Part shown: in pieces, positions 37,945 through 47,520 of the stretch
Layout: every line of letters begins with the position of its first letter
Position numbering within the stretch: the stretch's first letter is position 1
Origin: Cryomorphaceae bacterium BACL29 MAG-121220-bin8
GTDB lineage: Bacteria > Bacteroidota > Bacteroidia > Flavobacteriales > Flavobacteriaceae
DNA: 48,830 nucleotides
Direction: 5' to 3'
Assembly (NCBI GenBank): GCA_905182765.1
Contig: CAJJCV010000038.1
Coordinates: forward strand, 1-48,830
Made by a program: the position numbers and the translations under genes
The notes under the pieces: model-generated
The model's input: the letters and a program-made list of their open reading frames with translations, nothing else
The model's database searches: none
Told to the model about the DNA's origin: nothing

Positions 37945-40900
37945 ATGCCCGAAAAGATTTACGTTGGTGATTTAGAATCATTGTTCAATGATAAAAAAGT
38001 TGAAGGAAAACAATTAAAAATTGCAAATGAAAATTTTTATAAAATTTCCAATGTAGATAAAATGCGTCCATTCTTTATGAGTATTGTGAGCAATTCCAAT
38101 CATTGGATGTTCATTTCGAGCACAGGAAGTTTGTCTGCTGGAAGAAAAAATAGTGAATTCGCTCTTTTTCCTTATTACACCGATGATAAAATTACAGAAT
38201 CAAGCGAAACTACAGGAAGTAAAACTATTTTAGTTATAAAAATTGCTAATAAAAATTACTTATGGGAACCTTTTTCAAATAAATATTCTGGAGTTTACAA
38301 TATTTCAAGAAATATTTATAAAAACACTATTGGAAATAAAGTAATTTTTGAAGAAATCAATCATGATTTAAACGTTGAATTTAGTTACCAATGGAACTCA
38401 AGTAATAAATATGGTTTTGTTAGAAAATCATTTATAAAAAATACTTCAAAGAAAAGTATACAAATAAATATTCTTGACGGACTTCAAAATATTTTACCAT
38501 ACGGAGTAGGAGAAGGACTTCAAAATGCTCAAAGTAATTTAGTTGACGCATATAAAAAATGTGAATTAGAAAAAGAAAGTAAATTAGGAATCTTCACCCT
38601 TAGTGCTATTATAGTTGATAAAGCAGAGCCAAGTGAAGCATTAAAAGCAAACTCTTTATGGACAACTGAAATTAACAATACAAAACACCTCTTATCCTCT
38701 CTGCAGCTTGATGATTTCAGAAAGGGAATTAGCTTGAAAAGTGAAAATGAAATTAAAGCTGAAAAAGGTGCTTATTTCATAAATAAGAAAATTGAGTTAA
38801 AAGAAAATTCTTCTAATGATTGGATGATTATTTGTAATGTTAACCAAACAATTTCTGATGTTGTTAGCTTAAAAAAATCAATAATTGAAGATAAAGAAAT
38901 CCGATCTGAAGTTGAAAATGACATAGTACTAGGTTCATCAAACTTAAGAGAACTAGTTGGAAATGCTGATGGATTACAGCTAACTAATGATAAACTTAGA
39001 ATGATTAGACATTTTTCTAATTCAATGTTTAATATAATGAGAGGAGGTATTTTTGATGATAATTATCAAATAGAAAAAAATGACTTTCTACCCTATTTAA
39101 GTAAAGCGAATTTCTCAATTTACCAGTCTTTTAATGAAACTCTTAATAATCTTCCTGATACTTTTAGTTTACATTATTTAAAATCAATTTCAGAAAATAT
39201 CTCAAATCATGATTTTAAAAGGTTGTGTACAGAATATCTACCATTAAAATTTAGCAGAAGGCATGGTGATCCAAGCAGACCTTGGAATAAGTTTTCAATT
39301 AATACTAAAAGTGAAATAGATGGATCTAAAATTTTGGATTACCAGGGAAATTGGAGAGATATTTTTCAAAATTGGGAAGCCTTAGCATATTCATATCCTC
39401 AATTTATTGAGGGAATGATTCATAAATTCTTAAATTCCACAACTTTTGACGGATACAATCCATACAGAGTCACAAAGGATGGATTTGATTGGGAAACCAT
39501 TGAACCAGATAACCCTTGGTCATACATAGGTTACTGGGGAGATCATCAAATTATTTATCTTTTAAAATTTTTAGAATTCATTGAAAATCACTTCCCTAAG
39601 AAACTATACAAATATTTTTCAAAAAGTTTGTTTGTATATGCCAATGTCCCTTATAAAATTAAATCTTATGAAAAGATTCTAAAAGACTCTAAAAATACAA
39701 TTGATTACGATCATCAAAATGAATTATTAATTAAAAAAAGAAGAGGTGAAATTGGAATTGACGGATCATTAGTACACAATAAAAATTCTGAAATTTACAG
39801 AGTAAACTTTATAGAAAAGATTTTAGCGACTTTACTTTCAAAAGTTTCAAATTTTGTACCTGAAGGCGGAATATGGATGAATACTCAAAGACCTGAGTGG
39901 AATGACGCAAACAACGCATTAGTTGGTAATGGAATTTCAATGGTAACTTTATATTATCTGAGAAGATTTGTTAATTTTTTTAATTCATTATTAGAAAAAA
40001 CTGACCTTATTTCGGTTGAAATTTCTTCTGAATTAAACAAGTTTTTTAATGATATTTATTTTGCTTTAAGTGAAAATAACAAAGTTATTAACTCATCAAT
40101 TTCTGATTATGACAGAAAAAAAATAGTTGACTTACTTGGTACAGCAGGCTCAAATTATAGAAATAAAATTTACGACAATAGTTTTTCTGGAATTAAATCT
40201 GCAATTGGAATAAAAGAAATTACGGAATTCACACAACTTCTTCTAAAATATATAGATCATTCTATTGATTCCAATAAAAGAAGTGATAAGCTTTACCATG
40301 CTTACAATCTATTAACTATAAATGAAGATAAAATATCAGTTTCACACTTGCCAGAAATGCTTGAAGGCCAAGTTGCTGTTTTAAGTTCTGGATATTTAAG
40401 TTCAAAAGAAAACTTAGAAGTTTTAGATGCTCTTAAGTCTAGTTCATTATTTAGAGAAGATCAATATAGTTATATACTTTACCCTGATAAAGATTTAGGC
40501 TTATTCTTAGACAAAAACACTATTCCTTCTTCAAAAGTCAATGGATCTAAATTGTTAAAAGAATTATTGAATGATGGAAATGAACAAATTGTTTCAAAAG
40601 ACTGTGAGGGTGTTTACCATTTTAATTGTGATTTTAATAATGCAAATGGATTAATAAGTGAATTGAATTTGTTGCCAGAAAAATATCATGAACTTGTAAA
40701 GGATGAATACAATAAAATTCTTGGGGTTTTTGAAGACGTATTTAACCATAAAGAATTTACTGGTCGATCTGGAACTTTCTTTGGATATGAAGGACTAGGT
40801 TCAATATACTGGCACATGGTATCTAAACTTTCGTTAGCTGTTTTAGAAACTACTAAGAAGGCTTTAAAAGAAAATGACAAAAATTTAGTTGGAAGATTTT

Positions 40901-41394
40901 TTGATCACTACTTTGAAGTTTTAGAAGGAATTGGAGTTAATAAATCACCTAAACTATATGGTGCTTTTCCAACTGATCCCTACTCTCATACTCCTGCAGG
41001 CAAAGGAGCTCAACAACCAGGAATGACTGGTCAAGTTAAAGAAGATTTCATTTGTAGATTTGGAGAGCTTGGCGTTGAAATAAATGAAGGGATCTTAAGC
41101 TTCAACCCAATTATGCTAAGAAATGAAGAATTTTTAAAAACTCAAGAAACCTTTAGATATGTAAATATCTCTAAAGAGAAATCTTTATTAGAAATAGAAA
41201 AAAATTCATTGTGTTTCACATATTGTCAAGTTCCAATAATCTATTTAAAAGCTTTAGAAAATAAAATCACAGTTCAACTTAACGATGGAAACATTATAAA
41301 TTTTAAAGACAATCAATTAAATAAAGAAACAAGTGCTTCGATTTTCAATAGAGATAATAAAATCAATAAAATAACAGTATCAATTGTAAAATGA
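37945..41394 (+). CDS. beta-1,3-glucan phosphorylase, GH149-like
   Basis: This 1149-residue protein has no signal peptide, so it is cytoplasmic. It has an N-terminal beta-sandwich domain with GH94-like features (SNSNHWMFISSTGSLSAGRK), an (alpha/alpha)6 catalytic part with GNWRDIFQNWEALA, NPWSYIGYWGDHQIIYLLK and PEWNDANNALVGNGISMVTL, and a late block with GRSGTFFGYEGLGSIYWHM and HTPAGKGAQQPGMTGQ that resembles the phosphate-binding region of the phosphorylase group. Length and motifs fit GH149, whose known members phosphorolyse beta-1,3-glucan chains to glucose 1-phosphate; GH94 members are shorter. It is the first gene of the operon, and its TGA overlaps the ATG of the next gene (ATGA). Confidence 0.82.
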   Translation: MPEKIYVGDLESLFNDKKVEGKQLKIANENFYKISNVDKMRPFFMSIVSNSNHWMFISSTGSLSAGRKNSEFALFPYYTDDKITESSETTGSKTILVIKIANKNYLWEPFSNKYSGVYNISRNIYKNTIGNKVIFEEINHDLNVEFSYQWNSSNKYGFVRKSFIKNTSKKSIQINILDGLQNILPYGVGEGLQNAQSNLVDAYKKCELEKESKLGIFTLSAIIVDKAEPSEALKANSLWTTEINNTKHLLSSLQLDDFRKGISLKSENEIKAEKGAYFINKKIELKENSSNDWMIICNVNQTISDVVSLKKSIIEDKEIRSEVENDIVLGSSNLRELVGNADGLQLTNDKLRMIRHFSNSMFNIMRGGIFDDNYQIEKNDFLPYLSKANFSIYQSFNETLNNLPDTFSLHYLKSISENISNHDFKRLCTEYLPLKFSRRHGDPSRPWNKFSINTKSEIDGSKILDYQGNWRDIFQNWEALAYSYPQFIEGMIHKFLNSTTFDGYNPYRVTKDGFDWETIEPDNPWSYIGYWGDHQIIYLLKFLEFIENHFPKKLYKYFSKSLFVYANVPYKIKSYEKILKDSKNTIDYDHQNELLIKKRRGEIGIDGSLVHNKNSEIYRVNFIEKILATLLSKVSNFVPEGGIWMNTQRPEWNDANNALVGNGISMVTLYYLRRFVNFFNSLLEKTDLISVEISSELNKFFNDIYFALSENNKVINSSISDYDRKKIVDLLGTAGSNYRNKIYDNSFSGIKSAIGIKEITEFTQLLLKYIDHSIDSNKRSDKLYHAYNLLTINEDKISVSHLPEMLEGQVAVLSSGYLSSKENLEVLDALKSSSLFREDQYSYILYPDKDLGLFLDKNTIPSSKVNGSKLLKELLNDGNEQIVSKDCEGVYHFNCDFNNANGLISELNLLPEKYHELVKDEYNKILGVFEDVFNHKEFTGRSGTFFGYEGLGSIYWHMVSKLSLAVLETTKKALKENDKNLVGRFFDHYFEVLEGIGVNKSPKLYGAFPTDPYSHTPAGKGAQQPGMTGQVKEDFICRFGELGVEINEGILSFNPIMLRNEEFLKTQETFRYVNISKEKSLLEIEKNSLCFTYCQVPIIYLKALENKITVQLNDGNIINFKDNQLNKETSASIFNRDNKINKITVSIVK

Positions 41395-42689
41395 AAAAAA
41401 ACCTAATAAATAGAATAAATTTCAAGGTTATTAGTAACTATATTTTGCTTTTACTTCTAAACTCTATTTTACTTACTTCGTGTAGTTCAAATGATGAAAA
41501 AAAAATGAAAGTGAAAGAAATTACAGCTCAAGAGATTTTAAATAATCCTGAGTATTTAGCAATTTCTTATGGAGGATATAGAAAAAATACAAGGGATATA
41601 CAACCTACTATTGATGAACTGAAAGAAGATCTTCAAGTACTTTCATCAATTGGAATAAAAATACTTAGGACTTATAATCTACAGTTAGATCAAGCTCCTA
41701 ATATTTTAAAAGCAATTACAGAATTAAAACATGCAAATCCTAAATTTGAGATGTATGTTATGCTTGGTGCATGGATTGATTGTGAAAATGCATGGACAGA
41801 AAATCCAGACCATACAAAGGAAAACGAATCTGCAAATGCTATTGAAATACAAAAAGCAATAAACCTAGCAAATCAATATCCTGAAATTATAAAAATTATT
41901 GCTGTCGGAAACGAAGCTATGGTAAACTGGGCATGGAGTTATTATGTTGAACCTTCTGTTATATTAGGGTGGGTGAACCATCTTCAAGATCTAAAAAAAC
42001 AAAAAAAACTTCCTGAAAATTTATGGATAACAAGTTCAGATAATTTTGCTGCTTGGGGAGGCGGTGAAGAATCTTATCACACTAACGATCTAAATTCTCT
42101 AATAAAAGCTGTTGATTACATTTCTATGCATACATATGCTTTCCACGACACTCATTACAATTCTGATTTTTGGAATCTTGAGAAAGAGCCTAAAGACCAA
42201 AATTATGACTTAGAAATAATTAACCAGGCAATGGATAGTGTTCACAATTATTCAATATATCAATATAATAGTGTGAAAAATTATCTTAAAAAAATTGGCG
42301 TAGATAAACAAGTACATATTGGAGAATTAGGTTGGTCTACAAAATCTAATAGAAATTACGGAAGAAATGGATCTCGTGCTGCTGACGAATATAAACAGGC
42401 TGTATTCCATGATAAAATTAGAAAATGGACAAAAAAAGAAAAAATTGCTTGTTTTTATTTTTCAGCATTTGATGAATCTTGGAAAGACTTTTCAAATACA
42501 AATGGTTCGGAAAATCATTTTGGGCTTTTTACTGTTGATGGTAAAGCAAAATATGCTTTATGGAAAAATGTTGACAATGGTGATTTCAAGGGATTAACTA
42601 GAAATGGTAATTCAATTACAAAAACATATAACGGAAATAGCGAAGATCTTTTAAATAATGTCTTAACTCCGTCTGTCAAAAATCAATAG
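41391..42689 (+). CDS. GH17 beta-1,3-glucanase lipoprotein
   Basis: This 432-residue protein has a long signal with lipobox LLTSC (Cys31) followed by SSNDEKK, an acidic tail that may help surface export in Bacteroidota. The GH17 TIM barrel spans residues ~50-395. The catalytic acid/base is Glu175 in IAVGNEAMVNWAW and the nucleophile is Glu312 in HIGELGWSTKSN. The conserved late stretch FYFSAFDESWKDF is present. GH17 enzymes of this type cut internal or terminal beta-1,3-glucosidic bonds, as in laminarin. Translationally coupled to the phosphorylase; the next gene starts 1 base after its stop. Confidence 0.88.
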   Translation: MKKNLINRINFKVISNYILLLLLNSILLTSCSSNDEKKMKVKEITAQEILNNPEYLAISYGGYRKNTRDIQPTIDELKEDLQVLSSIGIKILRTYNLQLDQAPNILKAITELKHANPKFEMYVMLGAWIDCENAWTENPDHTKENESANAIEIQKAINLANQYPEIIKIIAVGNEAMVNWAWSYYVEPSVILGWVNHLQDLKKQKKLPENLWITSSDNFAAWGGGEESYHTNDLNSLIKAVDYISMHTYAFHDTHYNSDFWNLEKEPKDQNYDLEIINQAMDSVHNYSIYQYNSVKNYLKKIGVDKQVHIGELGWSTKSNRNYGRNGSRAADEYKQAVFHDKIRKWTKKEKIACFYFSAFDESWKDFSNTNGSENHFGLFTVDGKAKYALWKNVDNGDFKGLTRNGNSITKTYNGNSEDLLNNVLTPSVKNQ

Positions 42690-42690
42690 T

Positions 42691-43701
42691 ATGAAATTAA
42701 AATATTTTAATATTATTTTTTTATTAATCTTTTTTGTGGGATGTAATGATTTTAATGAAATTAAAAATGATGTTATTTCAATTTCTGAAAGAAGCTTGTT
42801 AATTAATAACAAAAAGTATTTTATTAAAGGAATATGCTATCATCCAGTTCCTAAAGGGAGTACTGAAAGAAGTTTTGAAAATATTGATATTGATCTATCA
42901 TTAATGGTTGATGCTGGGATAAATACAGTAAGAGTATATGAACCAATTGATGATGTAAAAATATTAGACAAAATTGAACAGGCTGGGTTAAAAATTATTA
43001 TTGGATTTGGATATGATCAGAACGGATATTATGATATACTTTCAGGAACTTATATTGATTACGTTGAAAAATATAAAAACCACAATTCTATATTATTTTG
43101 GGAGTTAGGAAATGAATATAATTACCACCCTGAATGGTTTGAAAATGATATTATTAATTGGTACACCGCTTTAAATAATACTGCTGGAAAAATTCAAGAA
43201 ATAGATAAAAGCAAACCAGTATCGACGGCTCATGGTGAAATTCCAGATAATTTAGCTATTTCTTCACTTGATAATATCGATGTTTGGGGACTGAATATCT
43301 ACAGGTGGGATAATCCTTCTCCTGTTTTTGACGAATGGAAATCAATAAGCTCAAAACCGATGTATCTATCTGAAGCAGGAAGTGATAGCTACATGACAAT
43401 CGAAAGACTTGGGTATTCAAAAGGAGAAAATCAATTGGCACAAGCAGATGCAAATTCAAAAATCTTAAATGCAGTTTTTAAAAACTCGAATATAGTTTCT
43501 GGAGTTCTTGTTTTTCAATTTACTGATGGTCTTTGGAAGTCTGGGAATCCTGAAAAGCAAGATATTGGTGGATGGGCACCAAATAGTATAGGTGTTCCAT
43601 ATGATGGATCACCAAACGAAGAGTTTTGGGGAATTGTAGATATTGACAGAAAGAAAAAGAAATCATTTGATGTAATAAAAGAAAAATTTAATAATAATTA
43701 A
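42691..43701 (+). CDS. clan GH-A glycoside hydrolase lipoprotein (GH2/GH5-like TIM barrel)
   Basis: This 336-residue protein has a lipobox (FFVGC, Cys18). A (beta/alpha)8 barrel follows: ISERSLLINNKKYFIKGICY resembles the entry of GH2 and GH5 barrels, and NTVRVYEP is the first conserved arginine strand. The acid/base glutamate is Glu142 in FWELGNEYNY and the nucleophile is Glu228 in MYLSEAGSD. I cannot name the family with certainty (GH2 TIM barrel without the sugar-binding domains, GH5, or a newer beta-glucanase family such as GH158). The operon context suggests a beta-glucan substrate. It lies between the GH17 and GH30 genes with gaps of 1 base. Confidence 0.75.
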   Translation: MKLKYFNIIFLLIFFVGCNDFNEIKNDVISISERSLLINNKKYFIKGICYHPVPKGSTERSFENIDIDLSLMVDAGINTVRVYEPIDDVKILDKIEQAGLKIIIGFGYDQNGYYDILSGTYIDYVEKYKNHNSILFWELGNEYNYHPEWFENDIINWYTALNNTAGKIQEIDKSKPVSTAHGEIPDNLAISSLDNIDVWGLNIYRWDNPSPVFDEWKSISSKPMYLSEAGSDSYMTIERLGYSKGENQLAQADANSKILNAVFKNSNIVSGVLVFQFTDGLWKSGNPEKQDIGGWAPNSIGVPYDGSPNEEFWGIVDIDRKKKKSFDVIKEKFNNN

Positions 43702-43702
43702 A

Positions 43703-45190
43703 ATGCATATTTCAAAACACCTCTTAATGATATGTCTTTTAATCTTTATAAGCTCATGTAGTAATAATTCTGATATTATGATTAAAGTTTACGAGACCTC
43801 AAGAGAAGGAAATAAATTAACGGAACAAACGGATTTTGAAATTGGTGATAGTGTTTCAATAATAAAAATAAATACTAACAAAAAATATCAAACAATTACA
43901 GGATTTGGTGGAGCTTTCACAGAATCATCGGCATATTTATTAAACCAGATGAGCGATGCCAAAAGAAAAGAAATTATTGATGCTTATTTTTCAGAGAATG
44001 GATCGAATTACTCCTTAACTAGAACTCACATGAACTCTTGTGATTTTTCTCTTTCAAATTATTCTTATAGTCCAATTGAGAATGACAAGGAGCTTAAACA
44101 CTTTTCTGTTAAAGAGGATATGGATGATATAATCCCAATGATAAAAGATGCACAAGAAGCTTCTAAAGATGGTTTTAAAATTTTTGCTTCACCTTGGACT
44201 GCTTCTCCTTGGATGAAGGACAATAATGATTGGCGAGGAGGAAAATTACTTCCAGAATATTATGATACATGGGCGTTATTTTTTTCTAAATATGTTGATG
44301 AATATAAAGCTCAAGGAATTGACATTTGGGGATTTACAGTTGAAAACGAACCTCACGGGAACAATTCAAGTTGGGAAAGTATGCATTACTCGCCTGATGA
44401 AATGACAAATTTTGTGAAAAACTTTTTAGGACCTCAGCTTGAAAGAGATGGAAAAGGAGATCTTATTATTCTAGGTTATGATCAAAACAGAGCGGATTTA
44501 AAAAACTGGGTCGATTCAATGTATGAAAATGAAGAATCCTCTAAATATTTTGATGGAACAGCCGTTCATTGGTACGACAGTACTTTCGAGTACTATCCTG
44601 ACGAATTACAATATGCTCATAACAAAGCTCCAAACAAATATCTTATCCAAACTGAAGCTTGCATAGACTCTGAAGTTCCACAATGGGAAGATGACGATTG
44701 GTACTTTAGAAAAGAAGCTACTGACTGGGGATACGATTGGAGAGAAGATGAGAAAAAATATTTGCATCCAAAGTATGCGCCATTCAATAGATACTCTAGA
44801 GACATTATTGGATCATTAAACAACTGGGTAGATGGTTGGGTAGATTGGAATATGGTGCTTGATACGCAAGGTGGACCAAACTGGGTAAATAATTGGTGCG
44901 TAGCTCCAATAATTGTTGATCCAAATCAAGATGAAATATACTATACTCCTCTGTATTATGTAATGACTCATTTCAGCAAATACATAAGACCTGGTGCTGA
45001 GATAATTGATGTAGAAAACAATGACTCGGATTTAATGGTAACAGCAGCTCAAAACCCAGATAATAGTATCGCTGTCGTATTATTTAATGAAGGAAAAGAT
45101 GAAAAAAGCTTTAATATCAAATTAAATGAATATTCAAAAATTATAACAATTAGTCCTCAAGCAATTCAAACTGTGATAATTAATCAATAA
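43703..45190 (+). CDS. GH30 glycoside hydrolase lipoprotein (beta-glucan debranching candidate)
   Basis: This 495-residue protein has a lipobox (LIFISSC, Cys19). The barrel has TITGFGGAFTESSAYLL near the start, the acid/base Glu216 in TVENEPHGNN, the nucleophile Glu318 in LIQTEACIDS, and a small beta-domain at the end (SIAVVLFNEGKDEKSF). It belongs to GH30 (GH30_1/GH30_3-like; glucosylceramidase-like). Related marine flavobacterial enzymes remove beta-1,6-linked glucose side chains from laminarin, so debranching is the likely role here. The ATG lies 1 base after the previous stop. Confidence 0.87.
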   Translation: MHISKHLLMICLLIFISSCSNNSDIMIKVYETSREGNKLTEQTDFEIGDSVSIIKINTNKKYQTITGFGGAFTESSAYLLNQMSDAKRKEIIDAYFSENGSNYSLTRTHMNSCDFSLSNYSYSPIENDKELKHFSVKEDMDDIIPMIKDAQEASKDGFKIFASPWTASPWMKDNNDWRGGKLLPEYYDTWALFFSKYVDEYKAQGIDIWGFTVENEPHGNNSSWESMHYSPDEMTNFVKNFLGPQLERDGKGDLIILGYDQNRADLKNWVDSMYENEESSKYFDGTAVHWYDSTFEYYPDELQYAHNKAPNKYLIQTEACIDSEVPQWEDDDWYFRKEATDWGYDWREDEKKYLHPKYAPFNRYSRDIIGSLNNWVDGWVDWNMVLDTQGGPNWVNNWCVAPIIVDPNQDEIYYTPLYYVMTHFSKYIRPGAEIIDVENNDSDLMVTAAQNPDNSIAVVLFNEGKDEKSFNIKLNEYSKIITISPQAIQTVIINQ

Positions 45191-45195
45191 AAAAT

Positions 45196-46623
45196 ATGGA
45201 AACCAATATCAATAAAGTTAAGGGAGTTGGAATGGGTCAGAAAATAGCTTTTGGTTTTGGAATGCTAGCAAATCAAATGTTTCCTGCTGCATTAGGTGTT
45301 TTTATTATTGTTCTTGTTCAAGATCTTGGTTTTGCCGCACTATTATGGGGAATAATACAATTCGCTCCCAGAATATTTGATGCAATAACTGATCCTTTAA
45401 TGGGATTTATTTCTGACAACACTAAGTCTAAATGGGGAAGACGTCGACAATATGTTTTTATTGGTGGTATAATAATGGGAATTGCTTATGTAGCTATGTG
45501 GCAACTTTATGAAGATGATGGAGTTTTATATAATTTTATTTATTTCTTTTCATGGTCTTTAGTATTCTATTTAGGTCTAACTATTTTTAGCGTTCCTTAT
45601 GTAGCTATGGGTTATGAAATAAGTGATGATTTTCATGAGCGTACTCAAATTATGGCTATTGCTCAATTCATAGGACAATGGGCATGGGTAATTGCTCCAT
45701 GGTTCTGGGTTATACTTTATGATCCAGCTTGGTTTCCTGATGGAGCTGGACAAGGAGTCAGAGATTTATCTGTTTGGGTGGCAATTCCGTGTACTATTTT
45801 TGCGCTTATACCTGCGATTTTCATAAAAAGCAAATCAACAAAAGATAGAACAGATTTTGTCCCAATCAATGCAAATTATATTTTAAGAAGTATAAAAGGA
45901 ATATTTATTTCAGCGTTTGAAGCGTTCAAAATAAAGCAATTCAAAAAAATTGCATTCGCTACATTTTTAATATTTAACTCATTTCAAGTTATTGCTGCAT
46001 TTACTTTTCTTATAATAGTACACTATATGTTTAACAGTGATCCTGCAAGTGCAGGTAACTGGCCAGCACTTCACGGATGTATTGGAGCTTTAATAACATC
46101 ATTCTTAATCATACCATTGATAACTGTTGTTTCAAATAAAATAGGAAAAAAGAAGGCTTTTATTGTATCACAATTAATTTCGATAATCGGGTATATTTTA
46201 TTTTGGTTTTTATTTGTTCCTGGAAAACCTTATTTATTTTTATTTGCTCTACCATTCCATTCATTTGGGATTGGTAGCTTATTCACAATTATGATGTCAA
46301 TGACTGCGGATATCTGCGATCTTGACGAATTAGAAAATGGTAAAAGACGTGAAGGTGTAATTGGTGCAGTTTACTGGTGGATGGTTAAGCTAGGTTTTGG
46401 AGTTGCTGCTTTACTGAGTGGGTTCATTTTATGGTTAGTTGGATTTGACCCTGATTTAGTTACAGAATCAGCAACCACAGGGATGCGTTTATTTTATACT
46501 TTTTTGCCTATTTGTGGTGTGATTGGTGCTATTTATATAATGAAAGATTACGATATCACAGAAGAAAGAGCTAATGAAATAAAAAAAGAATTAGCTATTA
46601 GAAAATCAAAAAATAAAATTTAA
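45196..46623 (+). CDS. GPH-type sugar:cation symporter (MFS)
   Basis: This 475-residue inner-membrane protein has about 12 hydrophobic helices. The GPH/MelB-like loop ITDPLMGFISDNTKSKWGRR (with the charged cation-coupling positions) lies after helix 2, and IPLITVVSNKIGKKKAF is its half-repeat. The C-terminal ADICDLDELENGKRREGVI is the typical late GPH motif. It would import the products of the upstream lipoprotein hydrolases, probably beta-glucan oligosaccharides or glucose, with H+ or Na+. It follows the GH30 gene by 5 bases and precedes the leaderless GH17 genes by 7, so it divides exported from cytoplasmic enzymes. Confidence 0.9.
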   Translation: METNINKVKGVGMGQKIAFGFGMLANQMFPAALGVFIIVLVQDLGFAALLWGIIQFAPRIFDAITDPLMGFISDNTKSKWGRRRQYVFIGGIIMGIAYVAMWQLYEDDGVLYNFIYFFSWSLVFYLGLTIFSVPYVAMGYEISDDFHERTQIMAIAQFIGQWAWVIAPWFWVILYDPAWFPDGAGQGVRDLSVWVAIPCTIFALIPAIFIKSKSTKDRTDFVPINANYILRSIKGIFISAFEAFKIKQFKKIAFATFLIFNSFQVIAAFTFLIIVHYMFNSDPASAGNWPALHGCIGALITSFLIIPLITVVSNKIGKKKAFIVSQLISIIGYILFWFLFVPGKPYLFLFALPFHSFGIGSLFTIMMSMTADICDLDELENGKRREGVIGAVYWWMVKLGFGVAALLSGFILWLVGFDPDLVTESATTGMRLFYTFLPICGVIGAIYIMKDYDITEERANEIKKELAIRKSKNKI

Positions 46624-46630
46624 AATTATT

Positions 46631-47515
46631 ATGTCTTACAGAAAAGAAAAGATTCATTCTTTAACAGGCATTAATCTTAATAACATATCTAATGATGAAT
46701 TAAAAAGTCTTTGTAAAAAACACCTAGATAAAGGTATTCACGGTTTATGTTTTAGTGCATATGATGAAGGTCAAGAACCAGGAGATCAAATTTCAGATGA
46801 CCAAATAAGAAGAAAATTAAAAATCATAAAACCCTATATTAAGTGGATAAGAACTTTTTCTTGTAAAGATGGAAACGAAAGAATCCCTGTAATTGCTAAA
46901 AAACTTGGAATAAAGACTTTAGTTGGAGCATGGCTTAGTGATAATAAATCAACAAATGAAAAAGAAATCAAGGGTTTAATATCATTATGTAATTCAGGGA
47001 ACGTAGATATTGCTGCTGTTGGAAATGAGGTGCTTTACAGAAAAGAATTAACAGAAGAAGAACTAATAAGCTACATTATAAAAGTAAAAAAAGAAATCAA
47101 AGGAATTCCTACTGGATATGTAGATGCATATTATGAATTTCCTAAAAGGCCTAAACTTACTGAATGTTGTGATGTTATTTTAGCTAATTGTTATCCTTAT
47201 TGGGAAGGTTGTAGCTTAGACTATTCACTTATGTATATGAAACAAATGTACAATGAGGCTTTAACTGCTGGAAATGGAAAGAAAGTTATAGTTACAGAAA
47301 CTGGATGGCCAAGTCAAGGTGCAAGTCTTGAAGGTGCGCATCCTTCTAAGGAAAATGCACTAAAATATTTTATTAATTCTCAAAATTGGTCATTTGAAGA
47401 TAAGATAGAAATGTTTTATTTTTCATCTTTTGATGAGTCCTGGAAAGTTGGAGTCGAAGGAGACGTGGGAGCTTACTGGGGACTTTGGGATAAATATGAA
47501 AACTTAAAATTTTAA
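46631..47515 (+). CDS. GH17-family beta-1,3-glucosidase/glucanase, no signal peptide
   Basis: This 294-residue protein starts at ATG 46631 with a soluble, charged N-terminus (SYRKEKIHSLTGINL), so it looks cytoplasmic. The minimal GH17 TIM barrel includes LCFSAYDEGQEPGD, KWIRTFSCKDG, the acid/base Glu133 in AAVGNEVLYRKEL, the nucleophile Glu223 in IVTETGWPSQG (the GH17 signature seen also in plant enzymes) and MFYFSSFDESWKV near the end. It probably hydrolyses or transglycosylates imported laminari-oligosaccharides next to the cytoplasmic phosphorylase. It ends 5 bases before the second leaderless GH17. Confidence 0.85.
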   Translation: MSYRKEKIHSLTGINLNNISNDELKSLCKKHLDKGIHGLCFSAYDEGQEPGDQISDDQIRRKLKIIKPYIKWIRTFSCKDGNERIPVIAKKLGIKTLVGAWLSDNKSTNEKEIKGLISLCNSGNVDIAAVGNEVLYRKELTEEELISYIIKVKKEIKGIPTGYVDAYYEFPKRPKLTECCDVILANCYPYWEGCSLDYSLMYMKQMYNEALTAGNGKKVIVTETGWPSQGASLEGAHPSKENALKYFINSQNWSFEDKIEMFYFSSFDESWKVGVEGDVGAYWGLWDKYENLKF

Positions 47516-47520
47516 ATTAA

